A stretch of DNA of 64,000 nt from Flaccisagitta enflata (lineage: Eukaryota > Chaetognatha > Sagittoidea > Aphragmophora): the NCBI GenBank assembly GCA_965153355.1, contig OZ231127.1, forward strand, positions 55,552,001-55,616,000. The letters are read 5' to 3'. Shown here piece by piece: positions 30,108-46,776 of this stretch; positions within the stretch are counted from its first letter, which is position 1, and each line of letters begins with the position of its first letter. A program made the position numbers and the translations under genes. Under the pieces are notes generated by a model that saw only the letters and a list, made by a program, of their open reading frames with translations, had not been told where the DNA came from and did not search any database.

Positions 30108-30508
30108 TTGTCCTTCATCCTTTCCCATCAGAGAAAAATAGTCGTACATTCTTGGAAAGGACAATAACAAAGAAGTGGTACCCAGTTAAAACACTCAAAC
30201 TTTATCAGTCATTATAAACTATTCTTCCCTAGCCTTGAGAAAAGTATAAATATTTGCGCAAATTAATGCTGAGACATTTTCTACACTTCTGAAACAAAAT
30301 ATACATTGAAAAGGAAAAGGATTTAACCTCAAAAATGGGGCAAAAAATAGCTAAAAACTTACGACAGAAAAAGCGAGATGGTTGTCTTCTTTTCTTCTTC
30401 TTCTCCTTCTTCTTCTTCTTCTTCTTCTTCTTCTTCTTCTTCTTCTTCTTCTTCTTCTTCTCTTCCTTCCTCTTTTCCTTCTTCTTCTTTTAATTCTTCT
30501 TCCTCCTT

Positions 30509-31279
30509 TTTTTAGTCGCGTGCACGCTATGTCGGTCTGTCCGTCGGTAACACTTAGCTTTTTTTTGTCATTTTACGTCATTTTAGGGTATTTTATGTCG
30601 TTTTAAGTCTGGTCTAAGTCTGGTCTAAGTCTGGTCTAAGTCTGGTCTAAGTCTGGTCTGGTCTAAGCCTGGTCTAAGCCTGGTCTAAGCCTGGTCTAAG
30701 TCTGGTCTAAGTCTGGTCTAAGTCTGGTCTAAGTCTGGTCTAAGTCTGGTCTAAGTCTGGTCTAAGTCTGGTCTCAGTCTGGCCTCAGCCTGGTCTCAGC
30801 CTGGTCTCAGCCTGGTCTCAGTCTGGTCTAAGTCTAAGTCTGGTCTAAGTCTGGTCGAAGTCTGGTCTAAGTCTGGTCGAAGTCTGGTCTAAGTCTGGTC
30901 TAAGTCTGGTCTAAGTCTGGTCTAAGTCTGGTCTAAGTCTGGTCTAAGTCTGGTTTAAGTTTGGTTAAAGTCTGGTTAAAGTCTGGTTAAAGTCTGCAAA
31001 GTCTGCTAAAGTCTGGTTTGAGCTCCTTTTGTCTGGCTTAAGTCTGTTTAAGTCTGCTTAAGTCTGGTTGAGTCTGTTAAGTCTGGTTTTAGTCTGGTTT
31101 ATTTGGTTTTAGTTTTTAGTCTGGTTTTAGTCTAATTTAAGTCTGGTTTTAGTCTGGTTTAAGTCTGGTTTAAGTCTGGTTTAAGTCTGGATTAAGCCAA
31201 TAAAGTGATACAATAAGGAGTCAGGTCAATTCAGTTATCTTTGTCTCGCACGCGACTTATAGGTGTTGGCCTTGTTTGT
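30509..31279 (+). repeat. Family A repeat expanded by an internal minisatellite
   Basis: The left end TTTTTTAGTCGCGTGCACGC and (CCGT) start are at 30509; the right end CTCGCACGCGACTTATAGG, TGTTGGCCTTGTTTG is at 31247. Between them lies a 590-bp array of AAGTCTGGTCT units. The element's ends match the 200-bp copy at 15037. Confidence 0.7.
30605..31190 (+). repeat. Minisatellite, 11-bp unit AAGTCTGGTCT
   Basis: More than 40 units, nearly identical in the first two thirds and drifting toward AAGTCTGGTTT at the right. It sits inside a family A element. Confidence 0.9.
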
Positions 31280-31348
31280 TACCTTTTCTTCTTTTTTTTT
31301 TCTTCTTCTTCTTCTTCTTCTTCTTCTTCTTCTTCTTCTTCTTCTTCT

Positions 31349-31379
<31 letters not shown>

Positions 31380-31439
31380 TCAAGTCTAGAATGCTAATGA
31401 AAGACCAGATATATTCTATATCATTTTGACCGCCCACAA

Positions 31440-31760
31440 GCCTCGTATCGACGATCAAAACGCGACCGAAAACGTCAACTTCAATTCTAATCTTCAATTT
31501 CGAGTTACATCGCAGCGTCGACTTTGACGAGCCACTGCGGCCAAACGGCTGAAGGGATTTGCGCCAAATTTGGTACGTTAACACCCAAGGGTCCCCTCGA
31601 CCACGTCCCACCATCGGCGGCCCTCAGACACTTCAACAAGACCGATTTTTTCGCGACCGAAAATACAAATTTCCCGGATTTCGGGGAACACCCCTCGGTG
31701 GCGAAACCGCATCTTTGGCGAGCCACTGCAGCCAAACCTGCGAAGGGATTTGCTTAAAAA
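31440..31760 (+). repeat. ~195-bp repeat, about 1.7 copies in tandem
   Basis: CGAGCCACTGCGGCCAAACG...GAAGGGATTTGC at 31527 recurs at 31720 as CGAGCCACTGCAGCCAAACC...GAAGGGATTTGC; CGCGACCGAAAA recurs with the same spacing. Higher GC than the flanks. Confidence 0.6.
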
Positions 31761-31860
31761 TCGAGATACACATTCCCTGACGTCACTACTAGTCACCCCT
31801 AGAAGGAGAATCCACGGAGGCAAAGATTTCTGTGAGTGTGTGTGAAAGGCGGTAACTGCT

Positions 31861-32155
31861 TCATTTACATACAAAAATATTTACAAAAATACTTAAAAAG
31901 ATAAGAAAAGAGAATTTGAAAAAAAAACTTGTTTGGTTAGCTAATTGAAAGTCTTATATCAAGGGTGATTAACAAAATTCTTGTGAACATAGATTTTGTT
32001 GACTTGGTATTATTCAATCAAGAAAAATCACTATATCTATAGCAAGAAGCAAGAAGCAAGAAGCAAGAAGCAAGAAGCTCCATGACTATGGAGGAACGCC
32101 TCACCATCGTAGCTCTCCAGTGCCCAACCTGTCTTGTGACGGCAGTGAAACACTT

Positions 32156-32188
<33 letters not shown>

Positions 32189-33318
32189 ACTTTCTCTCTC
32201 TCTCTCGCGTCTCTCTCTCTCTCTCACGTTCTCTCTCTCGTGCCCATCTCTCTCTCTCTCTCTCTGCGTCCTCTCTCTCTCTCTGTCTCTGTCTCTCTCT
32301 CTCTCTCTCTCTCTAACTTACCATATCAATTTAAAAAATCGTTTTTAGTATATTAACATTTACTGAAGCCAAATTATGTTTATCTAATTTTCATGAAAAA
32401 TCAAGTGAACAAAATGAGCTGAATGAGCTGAATGAGCAGGAAAATGAGTTCTTATGAACATTGAATTAAAAAAAATCATATACTTTGTGTATATCTACTT
32501 AACTGTACAGCATTTACTTTCAATAATTAAAATAACAAAAAGGTGATTTCTATTGGATTTTCTTCTATATTTCTTTTCTGTATCATCAGCTTGTAAGCCT
32601 TTAAAATCAGTAAAAATGAGTCACTATTTTGTGAGATAAACATACAATGTCTAAAAATATACAAAAAAATGTTGTTTTATACATATGTGTGCTTTTGAGC
32701 GATGTGAAATGAGAATATGTAAGGTAAACCCTCAATGCGCAGTCTAGCACACATTTTGGCCCACAGTGCAGTGCAACCAATACATAATATTGCTCTTAAT
32801 TGGATCTAACAAATAAAAAAAGTTGCAATGACTGAAGACAAAAGCATGGTGAAAAGTGAACAACCCTTACGACTTTTTTCCTCACGGCGACAGCAGCCAT
32901 TACTGGTAATATGTCCAATTGTCCATCTGACCAATCTCTCTTTATAGATCAATCTTTCTGTATTGATTTGACAAAAAAGACTATGTACCTGCTCTTTCTA
33001 GCTGTTTACATGACTAACTCTTCGGGCGTCCCTCTCTTCCATAGAATTTTCTGTTGCAAAGATTGAACGTGCCAATTGCATAGTGATAAATCCTAAGTTT
33101 CAAGGATTTCTTTTATTGTTTATTTTCTAATCAGCAAAGACAGATTTTTGCAAGTCGACAAAAGATTAAATCGAGACAAATACTACATAATCCGAAGCGG
33201 GATTCATAAAACAAATTAGGATTACCCACACATAGTCATAGCTTCCATATTCTGTATCAAATGCAAAACTGCCAAGCAACTTCACTTGATTTCTGGATCA
33301 GAGGGATTGTTCTAGGTT
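31861..33318. other. No gene seen
   Basis: AT-rich single-copy sequence around a (CT)n run. Words GAGCTGAATGAGC (32415) echo the GAGCTCA-rich 145-bp repeats at 28121 but do not align further. Confidence 0.4.
32161..32314 (+). repeat. (CT)n microsatellite with CG interruptions
   Basis: CT runs interrupted by CGCGT, ACGTT and GCGTCC. It is preceded by five AAGAAGC heptamers at 32041-32078. Confidence 0.85.
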
Positions 33319-33420
33319 TTTTAGTCGCGTGCTACGCGACTCTACACCCCGCTTTGTCGGTCCATCGGTCGGTCGGTCCGTCCGTCCATCCGTCCGGTGG
33401 TCCGTCACACTTCAAGAACG
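33319..33420 (+). repeat. Family A repeat, left half
   Basis: TTTTTTAGTCGCGTGCTACG, CGACTCTACACCCCGCTTTG and a (GGTC/CGTC) run, ending after GTCACACTTCAAG without the right terminus. It lies just downstream of the minus-strand gene ending at 33578. Confidence 0.65.
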
Positions 33421-33577
33421 TAACTTCGCCATTCGCCAATCAGTACGGGTTAACGATTCAGCTTCAATAATCAAGATTGACCAATCGCCTCCATTTATTG
33501 CCATCCTCATGTCCTTACATATCAGCGCCTACAAAATGGTATCCAACCACCAAAAGTTAATGAAACCAACATTTTTT

Positions 33578-35446
33578 TCATCTGACGGCATTTTTCTTTT
33601 TCATTATTTTCTTAACAGCCGGTTTGTTGAGTCTATCTTGTTCTCGATACCATTGATCTCTGAAAGAATTCCAAGCGTCTTTTTCGAGTTGCTTCGGGTC
33701 TACCGGAAGAGGCGCCGGATGCGGAATGGGTCTTCCCGGCTGCGCACCACGCCGTCGACCGACTTTCCCGTCGTGATCCACGGGCACCGCGTCGTCGACG
33801 ACTCGCGAATGGTCCACTCGGACGACATTTCTGCCTTGAAACGCATCGCTGACGCCTGCTCTTCCGCCGCCTCCTCCTCCTTCTCTTCCTCTCCCACCGC
33901 CACCACCCGCATCCTCGGGTTTCGCGACCACCACCATATCGTCCTTTTGAAAATTCCTCAGATAGTTTGTTTCCGTCATCATCGGCCTTTCATTGGTCAG
34001 GACGGATGCATTGGACGCCGGCCTTGCAAGGACACCGCCAGACGTCGGCCGATTTGTTATAGCCGCGGCGTCGTGTCGGCGGCGGCCTTCAGCATTGGGC
34101 GTTGCTGGCGTCGACACTCGAGAGTCCGAATCGGTGAAGGAGATGTTGTCGAGGAATTCCTGAATGGCTTTGGATCGCTGCATCTTCCAGGCGACCAAAC
34201 CGAAAACCGTGTCTCTTTGCAGTTTGGCGTTTTTGGTTAAGGTCGTCACTTGTTGCTGCGTCTTTTGTTGCATCAATCGCTTTTGCCGTTGAATGATGGG
34301 CGGATCAAGCTGCTGCTGCTCCTGCAGGGTTCCAAGCTGTTGACGAGGCGTGTATTCCGCGTCGGACATGTCGGTTAATAAAACGCCGTCGTCGTTGGGT
34401 CGCGGTGGCCACACGTGTTGTTTTTGTTTCCGCCTCAGAGCCGCATCTGACGCTTCCATTCTCGCCGATTCTCGCGTCACGACGATCGTCATGTTTTTAG
34501 AAGTCGTTTCTCTCACTTGTTTTCTCCTCTGTCCTCCACCTCTCCGTCGTCTGTCGTCCATTTCTTCCCCGTCAGATTCGCTGTATCCGGGTTCGGTCAA
34601 TTCAACCACTTCCCCTTTGTCGTTATAAAGAATCCGCCGCCGTTGATATTCTCCCCCGCCGTTTTCGTGACTATGATTTCGTCTTCGGCTTTTATCTGCG
34701 CGAGAGTAGTGATTCTCTCCACCTTCTCCTCCTTCTCCTCCTTGCGCATGCCCATTCTCGTGCGAATGGTGTCGTCCATCAAAATCGTCGCCCTCATCGA
34801 GTTTCGTCTCTCGTTCCATTTGGCGCAACACCTCGTCAGCGTCGACGTCTTCCCGTCTGCCAACTCCTCCTCCATCATCCTCTTCCTCCTCCGTATCGCG
34901 TTCGTCGTTTCTCCTTCTTCTTCCTCTCCCTCTTTCTCTTCCTCCTCCTCTTCTTCTTCCTCTGCGTCTACCACGTCTATCGCGCGCTTCCTGCCAGTCG
35001 GCGACGCGGATGGTCGGACAGCACATGTGCCGCATTTGGACGTACCAAGGAAGTCGTCGTTCGTGGGCGAGCTGATCCAAGTCAGGAGGTTCTTCGCATC
35101 CACAAACGCATTGTTGATGATCGTGCAGAGTCTCGCATCGACAGTTTGGACAATTCTCTCGAGCGTATTTCTTGTACCGGTACCTGATGAGGTTTTAGAT
35201 GTGGGGCGGTAGATATGCAGATCAGAGGGCCAAAGAGCACATTTCCAGCGCTACTACTTATAAATACACCCTTAAACCTACCATGACCAAATGGCGAGTA
35301 TGATGAGTATGATGACCGTAGCAGTGGCGAGGGCGATAAGCGTGTAAATGATCCAATCGTCGATTGGCTGTTCACCAACCAAAACGCCAGTGACAATTTG
35401 ACAGGTGCAAACACCGTCAACGCCAGTCACAGGCTGCTCGTTTAAG
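33578..35446 (-). CDS. Single-pass membrane protein with charged low-complexity cytoplasmic region (5' partial)
   Basis: Two exons on the minus strand, 35446-35282 and 35183-33578, separated by a 98-bp GT-AG intron. They join in frame as AIWS-W-YRYKKYAR. The first exon starts after a CACAG acceptor and gives a short Cys-containing extracellular piece (VCTCQIV), then one membrane helix (IIYTLIALATATVIILIILA). After the splice comes a Cys-rich juxtamembrane segment (NCPNCRCETL, CVCGCEEPP, MCCPTIRV), then long Arg/Glu/Gly/His-rich low complexity. More ordinary sequence follows (LQRDTVFGLVAWKMQRSKAI) and the frame ends at TGA. The assembled piece is about 590 residues. I do not recognise it. The paired Cys could bind metal or be palmitoylated (guess). 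Upstream exons are not found; a (GT)n tract lies at 35549-35615 just upstream. The GC-rich, triplet-biased composition differs from the AT-rich flanks and resembles the ZBBX-like gene. Confidence 0.65.
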
Positions 35447-35545
35447 CTGTGGACGAATTTGTTTGAATGAGATGGTTTAGACTCTTCATCATTTTGCAAT
35501 TGCAGCGTCTGTTTTTCATAGGTGTTTGCCAGTCCGTCGCTCTGT

Positions 35546-35548
<3 letters not shown>

Positions 35549-35615
<67 letters not shown>
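35549..35615 (+). repeat. (GT)n microsatellite
   Basis: Pure GT run about 100 bp upstream of the membrane-helix exon of the minus-strand gene at 33578-35446. Confidence 0.9.
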
Positions 35616-35616
<1 letters not shown>

Positions 35617-36295
35617 CACAACTCATTTTGTTTATTACATTGAATCAAGCATTTGCACGTTGTTGGCTGTTGTAGTAATCCAGTGATCCGAAAAAAAATA
35701 TTGTTATGTGTTCTGTTTCTTTTATGATCTCCTAGTTTTGTTGCTTGTTTTTCTGGGTTTCTAAACGATTTCTTCTTCTTCATGGTCATGGGCCGATAAA
35801 TACAAGAGGAGCAACAGGACACATAAAGATGAGGAAAAGGCGGGCAAGAAGGAAGGTAAAGGGTAAGTCTCGGAAGAAGAGGAGGAGGAAGAGGAGAAAA
35901 AAAAGGAAGAGGAAAGAAAAATAGAAAAGGAAATGAGGCAAAAGAATGAATGTTCATGGGTTGGTCACGCAATATTCGATATTCTAGTTTCCTCTTGAGA
36001 ATTCCCTCACCTCGGTTGAGCTGCTTATGAAAAAGGTGCAAGGAAAAAAAAGGACGGCGTCAAGATATGAAACCAGGCTATGGAAAGGAAGCGAAACATT
36101 GACAATTAATCATGCCTTTTTTTCCTCTCCCCTCTTTCCTCTCCATGTACTTCCTTTCTTTTTTTCCCCTTTTGCTTCAAGTTTTTTGTTCTTGTCGTGT
36201 TATTTTCTCATATACTCCTTAATACCAATTCCATAAATCAATGATAATGTACTCACTTTCTGTTCAGTGTCCTAAAAAACTTTTTCAGATTTATA

Positions 36296-36526
36296 TGCTT
36301 CTTTTTCTTCTTTTTTTCTTTTTTTTCTTTTCTTTCTTTTCTTTTTTTCTTTTCTTTTCTTTTCTTTTCTTTTCTTCTTTTCTTCTTTTCTTTGTCTTTT
36401 CATTACATTCTTTCTCTTTTTCTTTTTCTTTCCCCCTTTCTTTCTCGCCTTCTTCTGCCCTTCTTTCTTTCTTTCTTCTTTCCTTCTTCTTTCCTTCTTT
36501 CTTTCTTCTTTCTTTCTTTCTTCTTT

Positions 36527-36557
<31 letters not shown>

Positions 36558-36565
36558 GTCTGTCT
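36296..36565 (+). repeat. (TTTC)n/(TTTTC)n tract
   Basis: Pyrimidine tract with mixed 4-, 5- and 3-bp periods. Similar blocks are at 37780-37865 and 58025-58236. Confidence 0.9.
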
Positions 36566-36738
36566 TTTTTTCTTCCATGCTTCCAAACATTCATGCATTC
36601 GTCGACTCAGATATTCTTCAAGACATTGATTAGTATAATTACTTATTCATAGCTCAATCTTACATTCATTTACTGGCCGTAACTTCATTACTGTTGTTGC
36701 ACTATTTCATACTTCAATAAAAGATTCTACCATCGATA

Positions 36739-36858
<120 letters not shown>

Positions 36859-37006
36859 TCTCCGTTTTCTTTTTATTGTTCTTCTCCCTCTTCTTCAGTT
36901 CTTTTTCTTCTTCTTCTCCCTCTTCTCTTTTTTCTTTTTCTTCTTTTTCCGCTTCTTCATTTTTTCCTTTTTCTTTTGTTATTCTTTTTCTTTTTCATCT
37001 TCTTCT

Positions 37007-37147
37007 TTTTAGTTGCGGACACGCAACCCTATAAGAGGTTTTGTCCGTCCGTCCGTTGGTCCGTCGGTAATGATCGAGTTGTGAAAACGCGAATTTCCGC
37101 ACCTGCCCACCCGTCCGCAACTGGTGGCCGTGTATCCGGCCTTGTTC
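37007..37147 (+). repeat. Family A hairpin-ended repeat, T-type
   Basis: TTTTTAGTTGCGGACACGCA start, CTATAAGAGGTTTTGTCCG, right end CGTCCGCAACTGG and CCGTGTATCCGGCCTTGTT. Short, complete copy. Confidence 0.7.
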
Positions 37148-37802
37148 TTCTTTTTTTGCATTCATCCATTTCTTCTGTCTGGTCATCGACCTTTTGGAAG
37201 CCTTCATTTTTTTGAAAAGGGACTGCTAAGTGAGAGTTCTCATCTGCTCAATTTATACTTGGGGATTTTAACTCATTTTTTAAGTCAATCAACAATACTG
37301 CAACTAACGTTTATGTTTGTATTCAATTCCGTCGGTCATGGATGAAATTACTGAAAGAGCCCAATGGAGAAAAAAAGGAAACGATATAACTCATTCAGGA
37401 GAAAAAGGACTAATTTGTGTTCTTAATTTACTCAACTATAGTCTATTACCATGAAATTACCATGAAAGGTCCTTTCATAAAGAATTTCGCTGTACGATTC
37501 AGTAATTTGCAAACTGATAGAGGCCACTTTACCCCAAGCTGAACAAATTGAACTTTACGTATCAAAATTTCGAAAACACCAGCATGATTAATCGCCAATT
37601 ATCAATTAAAAGATGGGAGATTGGTCGTTGTGTGGGAAAAAATGACTTTCTCGGGTCTAGAGATTCTAAGTTTCTAACCCTTGTCTGTCTATTACCCTGA
37701 ATCCATTCATTCATTAATCATTATTAAAACTACTTTTTCTTTTCGTTCCTTCTTTATTTCCTTCCTTCTTTCTTTTCATCTTTCTTTCCTTCTATCTTTC
37801 CT

Positions 37803-37862
<60 letters not shown>

Positions 37863-38052
37863 TGTTTCTCTGCTTCTTTGTTTCTTTCTATGTTTCTTTG
37901 CTTCTTTGCTTCTTTCTTCTTTTTTGTTTTCATTCATTCATTCATTCATTCATTCATTCATTCATTCATTCATTCATTCATTCATTCATTCATTCATTCT
38001 CTGTTTCTTTCGTTGTTTCTTTCTTCCTTTTTGTTTTACTCTTTCTATCTCT

Positions 38053-38229
38053 TTTTAGTTGCAGACACGCAACTCTTATCAGAAAGGTTTTGTCCGTCCG
38101 TCTGTCTGTCTGTCTGTCCGTCCGTCCCGTCCGTGTCCGTCCGTCTGTCCGTCAGAGCACGGCGCCATGGAAAAAACGCAATATTTCCGCCTTGCCCACC
38201 GTCTGCACCGTACGTATCCGGCCTTGTTT
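38053..38229 (+). repeat. Family A hairpin-ended repeat, T-type
   Basis: TTTTTAGTTGCAGACACGCA start, a long (CTGT/CCGT) run, GAAAAAACGCAATATTTCCG and a CGTATCCGGCCTTGTTTT end. It lies between (ATTC)n and (GA)n tracts. Confidence 0.65.
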
Positions 38230-38294
38230 TTCATCTCCGTCCTGCGCACACATCTGGTGCCTGTCCGTCTGGTCGCGCCAGCTGTCTTTCTATC

Positions 38295-38297
<3 letters not shown>

Positions 38298-38360
<63 letters not shown>
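38298..38360 (+). repeat. (GA)n microsatellite
   Basis: GA run about 70 bp after a family A right end. Confidence 0.9.
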
Positions 38361-38361
<1 letters not shown>

Positions 38362-38956
38362 CCTTGACGACAAACCTCAACCGGTTCAAAAGAAACGTTC
38401 ATGTCAAAATAGATCGGGACGTTTAAAAAGTTGTTGTGTCTCTATGACGACGATCTAACAAAAAACGTCCCCTGGACCGACAGCCAATCAGCAGCCGAGC
38501 CAAGAGAAAATCTACCAATGATAATCCATTCCGTGATGTCCCTATTCGTCGCATGTCGCAGAATTATCAGCCCCGGAAAAAAATTTAGACGTTGCTCAAG
38601 TTGCACTAAACAAATTGCGATCGATAAGGAAGTATGCCTTCCTTTGTTATATCATATAATTTCAAATATCTCTCCCATTTATGGTAGTTCTACTTTGCAG
38701 TCGAAACGGGAACGTGTAGAACACTCATACTGCTCTACGGGATAGGTTCATCAATATTTTTCACCAGTTTCCATAACTTACAATGAAACCTCACCAAGGA
38801 TCCAATCTTTTATGCTAGTAGAATGTAGGTCCATCGTAGATTAAGCAGCATAACGCACATTTGATTAAATGAAGTTGTAAAGTACAATAGAGAAAAGAAG
38901 AAAAAAGAAAGCAAAGACAATAACAATAACAACAAAAACAACGACAACATAAAAAA
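38361..38956. other. ZBBX-like 5' flank, no clear exon
   Basis: A 104-codon frame at 38431 exists but lacks motifs and supported splice sites. I see no TATA box or other promoter element I can defend. Confidence 0.35.
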
Positions 38957-39039
38957 ACAACGACAACAACAACAACAACAACCACAACAACAACAACAAA
39001 AGCAACAACAAAACAACAAAAAACAACAAACAACAAAAT

Positions 39040-39074
<35 letters not shown>

Positions 39075-39103
39075 ATAACAACAACAACAACAACACAACA
39101 ACA

Positions 39104-39198
<95 letters not shown>
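38957..39198 (+). repeat. (AAC)n tract upstream of the ZBBX-like start codon
   Basis: AAC run with CAAAA interruptions that ends about 15 bp before the ATG at 39214, so it either forms the 5' UTR or hides an upstream acceptor. Confidence 0.9.
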
Positions 39199-39213
39199 CA
39201 GTCAACCCTTGCA

Positions 39214-44207
<4,994 letters not shown>

Positions 44208-44307
44208 AATACGATTTACATGGGAAAAATTTGCTTAAAATTCGAAATTGGATTGGTGATCATTGCATGTATAACTATGACTTCTAGTTCTTGATTCTGT
44301 TGATGAG

Positions 44308-44313
44308 AATAAA
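44308..44313 (+). terminator. Polyadenylation signal AATAAA of the ZBBX-like gene
   Basis: AATAAA lies about 100 nt after the TAA of the ZBBX-like last exon, within GAGAATAAAAGAAAC. Its distance and strand suit a short 3' UTR, and a family A repeat begins about 60 nt further on. Confidence 0.5.
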
Positions 44314-44370
44314 AGAAACAATGATTATTGATGTAAAATTTGTTGTCATGAACACAGCCAAGCTTTCTTT

Positions 44371-44460
44371 TTTAGTTGCGGACACGCAACTTTATAAGAG
44401 GCTTTGTCCGTCGGTCCGTCCATCCGTTGGTCCGTCGGTCCGTCGGTGACCACAAGTTGA
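44371..44460 (+). repeat. Family A repeat, left half, T-type
   Basis: TTTTTTAGTTGCGGACACGC, AACTTTATAAGAGGCTTTG and a (CCGT/CGGT) run. It breaks off about 25 bp before a family B element. Located just after the ZBBX-like polyadenylation signal. Confidence 0.65.
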
Positions 44461-44487
44461 AACGTGGGAAACTAGCATTTTAGAAGC

Positions 44488-45115
44488 TTTTTGGGCAGCG
44501 GCCCCGAAGGGGACGAAGTCCTGTAGAACACAGGGGACTTTCGTTTGTTTATCCGTTCGTTCGTTTGTCCCCCCCAGACCCTCTCAGGCCCTCTCAGGCC
44601 TGAAATCTGCTCTCTCAGGCCTGAAATCTGCCCTCTCAGGCCTGAAATCTGCCCTCTCAGGCCTTGAATCTGCCCCCTCAGGCCTGAAATTTGCCCTTTC
44701 AGGCCTGAAATATGCCCTTTCAGATTCAAGGCCTGAGAGGGCAGATTTCAAGCCAAGAGGCCATATTTGAGGGTTGACAGATTTCAGGCCTGAGGAGGCA
44801 GATTTCAGGCCTGAAAGGTCAGATTAAAACCCTGACAAAAAAAATCTGCCCTCTCAGGCTAAATCTGCCCTCTCAGGCCTTGAATCTGAAAGGGCATATT
44901 TCAGGCCTGAAAGGGCAAATTTCAGGCCTGAGAGGGCAGATTTTAGGCCTGAGAGGGCAGATTTCAGGCCTGAGAGGGCTTTGGGAAATGGACGGATAAA
45001 CGAATGAAAGTCCCTGTGTTCTATAGGACTTCATCCCCTTTGGGGCCGCTGCCCTGCCTCTCATTCTGATTTACAGCCATACCAAGCAGGGCAACGGGTA
45101 TCGCTGACCACAAAT
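44488..45115. repeat. Family B foldback element, second subtype
   Basis: Arms: CTTTTTGGGCAGCGGCCCCG, AAGTCCTGTAGAACACAGGG at 44488-44560 and the complement at 44987-45062. The inner array of CTCTCAGGCCTGAAATCTGC changes to its complement near 44730, with a second switch around 44840. The outer end is CAACGGGTATCGCTGACCA. Confidence 0.75.
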
Positions 45116-45159
45116 TGCCCTTGGGCGACCTGTTTGTGTATGTATCTGTGGGGGGTTGG

Positions 45160-45245
45160 GTGTGGAGTTGGGTGTGGATGGGGGTTGGCTGCCCCTGCCC
45201 ACCCGTCCACAACGATATTGTGACCCTGCGTCACTTGCTGATGTA
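45160..45245 (+). repeat. Family C repeat; further copies at 58895-58950 and 61275-61365
   Basis: Shared order: GGGTGTGGATGGGGGTTGG, TGCCCCTGCCCACCCGTCC, CAACGATATTGTGACCC and GCGTCACTTG. GTGAC...GTCAC forms a 5-bp stem. The CCCACCCGTCCGCAAC part resembles the right end of T-type family A copies. Confidence 0.5.
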
Positions 45246-45365
45246 TCTACCGTACATTGGGAGCAAAGATAACCCACACTGGAGGATAGACTTTAAAAAA
45301 AAAAAACCGGTAATTCCCAGAATTTACCGACGCGACGCACCGACCGTCGGACCGGGCGACTGAAA

Positions 45366-45778
45366 ACAAGGCCGGATACATGGCCATCAGTTGCGGACGG
45401 GTGGGCAGGGGCGGAAATGCAACTGTCCGCAACTGAAAATGTTCTAAAACGCTCATTTCCTCACTTTTCGACTCGTGTCCACGGACCGACTGACGGACCG
45501 ACGGACCGACGGACCGACGGACGGACAAAGCCTCTTATAGAGTTGCGTGTACGCAACTAACAAGGCCGGATACACGGCTACCCCAGTCGCGTGCAGGTGG
45601 GCAGGGGCTATATTTGAGGTCACTTCATCATTTGGGCAGGATCAGTGAGACCAAAGACCGCAAAAACCCAAAAAAAGTAAAGTGTGACGGACGGACCGAC
45701 GGACCGACGGACCAACGGACCAACGGACCAACGGACCGACAAAGGGGGGTGTAGAGTCGCTTAGCACGCGACTAAAAA
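45366..45778 (-). repeat. Two family A repeats in tandem (T-type then C-type)
   Basis: Copy 1 (45366-45560) has CAGTTGCGGACGGGTGGG near one end and AGTTGCGTGTACGCAACT at the other. Copy 2 (45561-45778) has CAGTCGCGTGCAGGTGGG and AGTCGCTTAGCACGCGACT. They abut with no spacer, so the junction marks both element ends exactly. Confidence 0.75.
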
Positions 45779-46214
45779 AGTGACGAGCTTGTGTTTTTTT
45801 GTTTTTTTGGCAGATGAGCTTTTGTCTGCCTTGAAGTGGAGTGACTTTTCTAAATTTATACCAACGTCTCGTTCTTCAAACAAAAGATCAGGTCGATTGG
45901 TCTGTCAGTTCGATTTAGCTCCTCACCCACAACGATATTGTATCTCTACGTTACTTGTTCTATTCAAGCTTCTGCTAGACTTTAAACAAAGTACTATTTA
46001 GATAAGGCTAGATTTACGGCCAATAAGTTGTTGCACATAGGTTGGCAGGGGCATCATCTGGGTGGGCAGGGGCATATATGTTCAGAGATCTCTAATTACA
46101 GTCGATTACACGTTAACCAAAAAGTTGCGTTACCCACCTAACATCGAACATAATAACGCAACGGACGCACCCTCTTACTGGGCAGGCAAGGGTGGACAAC
46201 CCCTTCCCCCTTCA

Positions 46215-46219
<5 letters not shown>

Positions 46220-46273
<54 letters not shown>
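46220..46273 (+). repeat. (CA)n microsatellite
   Basis: CA run followed by an AAGAA/AAGG purine-rich stretch to 46440; no gene. Confidence 0.9.
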
Positions 46274-46276
<3 letters not shown>

Positions 46277-46494
46277 GGCCTGTGCCTCTGCCTGTTGTAC
46301 ATGTTTTGCCTGCAGCCTGCACGCAAGAAGAAAAGAAGAAGAAAAGAAGAAAATAAGGAAAAGGAAGAAAAGAAATAGGAAAAAAAAAAGGAAAGGAAAA
46401 GAAAGAAGGAAGGAAGGAAGGAAAAAAAAAAAAGATGATAGAAAAGCTCATGAGAGCATTGGGCCGGAGCAATGAGTTAAAAAAGTTTAAAAAC

Positions 46495-46776
46495 GCCATA
46501 ACGCCTAAGCGTTAGATGGTCAGCGGCACCTGTTGCCCCTATGTGAGTAAATGTTGATGTGTGATGGTGAGAGGGCAGCGACCCAAAAGGGACCGATGAC
46601 CTATGCTCAGAATGTTTTGTGGACCTAGGCTTCAATTTGAGCATCAAGAATGGGATTTGAGTCTCGTGGCTGTGATTTGAGTCTCAAAAATGGAATTTGG
46701 ATTTGAGCCTCAAGGTTGGGATGTGAGCCTTGTGGCTGGGATTTGAGCCTCCAGGTTAGGATGTGAGCCTTGTGGC
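46495..46776. repeat. Family B half-element
   Basis: Starts AAGCGTTAGATGGTCAGCGG, then TTGCCCCTATGTGAG, GGGCAGCGACCCAAAAGGGA and CCGATGACCTATGCTCAG, followed by a GGGATTTGAGCCTCGTGGCT-type array. The array runs to the end of the 46777 coding segment; the opposite arm is missing. Confidence 0.6.

Noticed and set aside
30605-31190. CRISPR-like array
   Set aside because: Contiguous 11-bp units without spacers in a eukaryotic genome; it is a minisatellite.
31505-31874. Overlapping frames of 73-111 codons on both strands
   Set aside because: GC-rich tandem repeat gives open frames on both strands; no domain.
32018-32227. Arg/Glu frame on the minus strand
   Set aside because: Product of the (CT)n microsatellite.
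34350-35212. Plus-strand frames opposite the membrane-protein gene
   Set aside because: Shadows of the minus-strand coding exon, which alone has matching splice sites and a membrane helix in phase.
38431-38745. 104-codon frame upstream of the ZBBX-like gene
   Set aside because: No recognisable domain or splice support.
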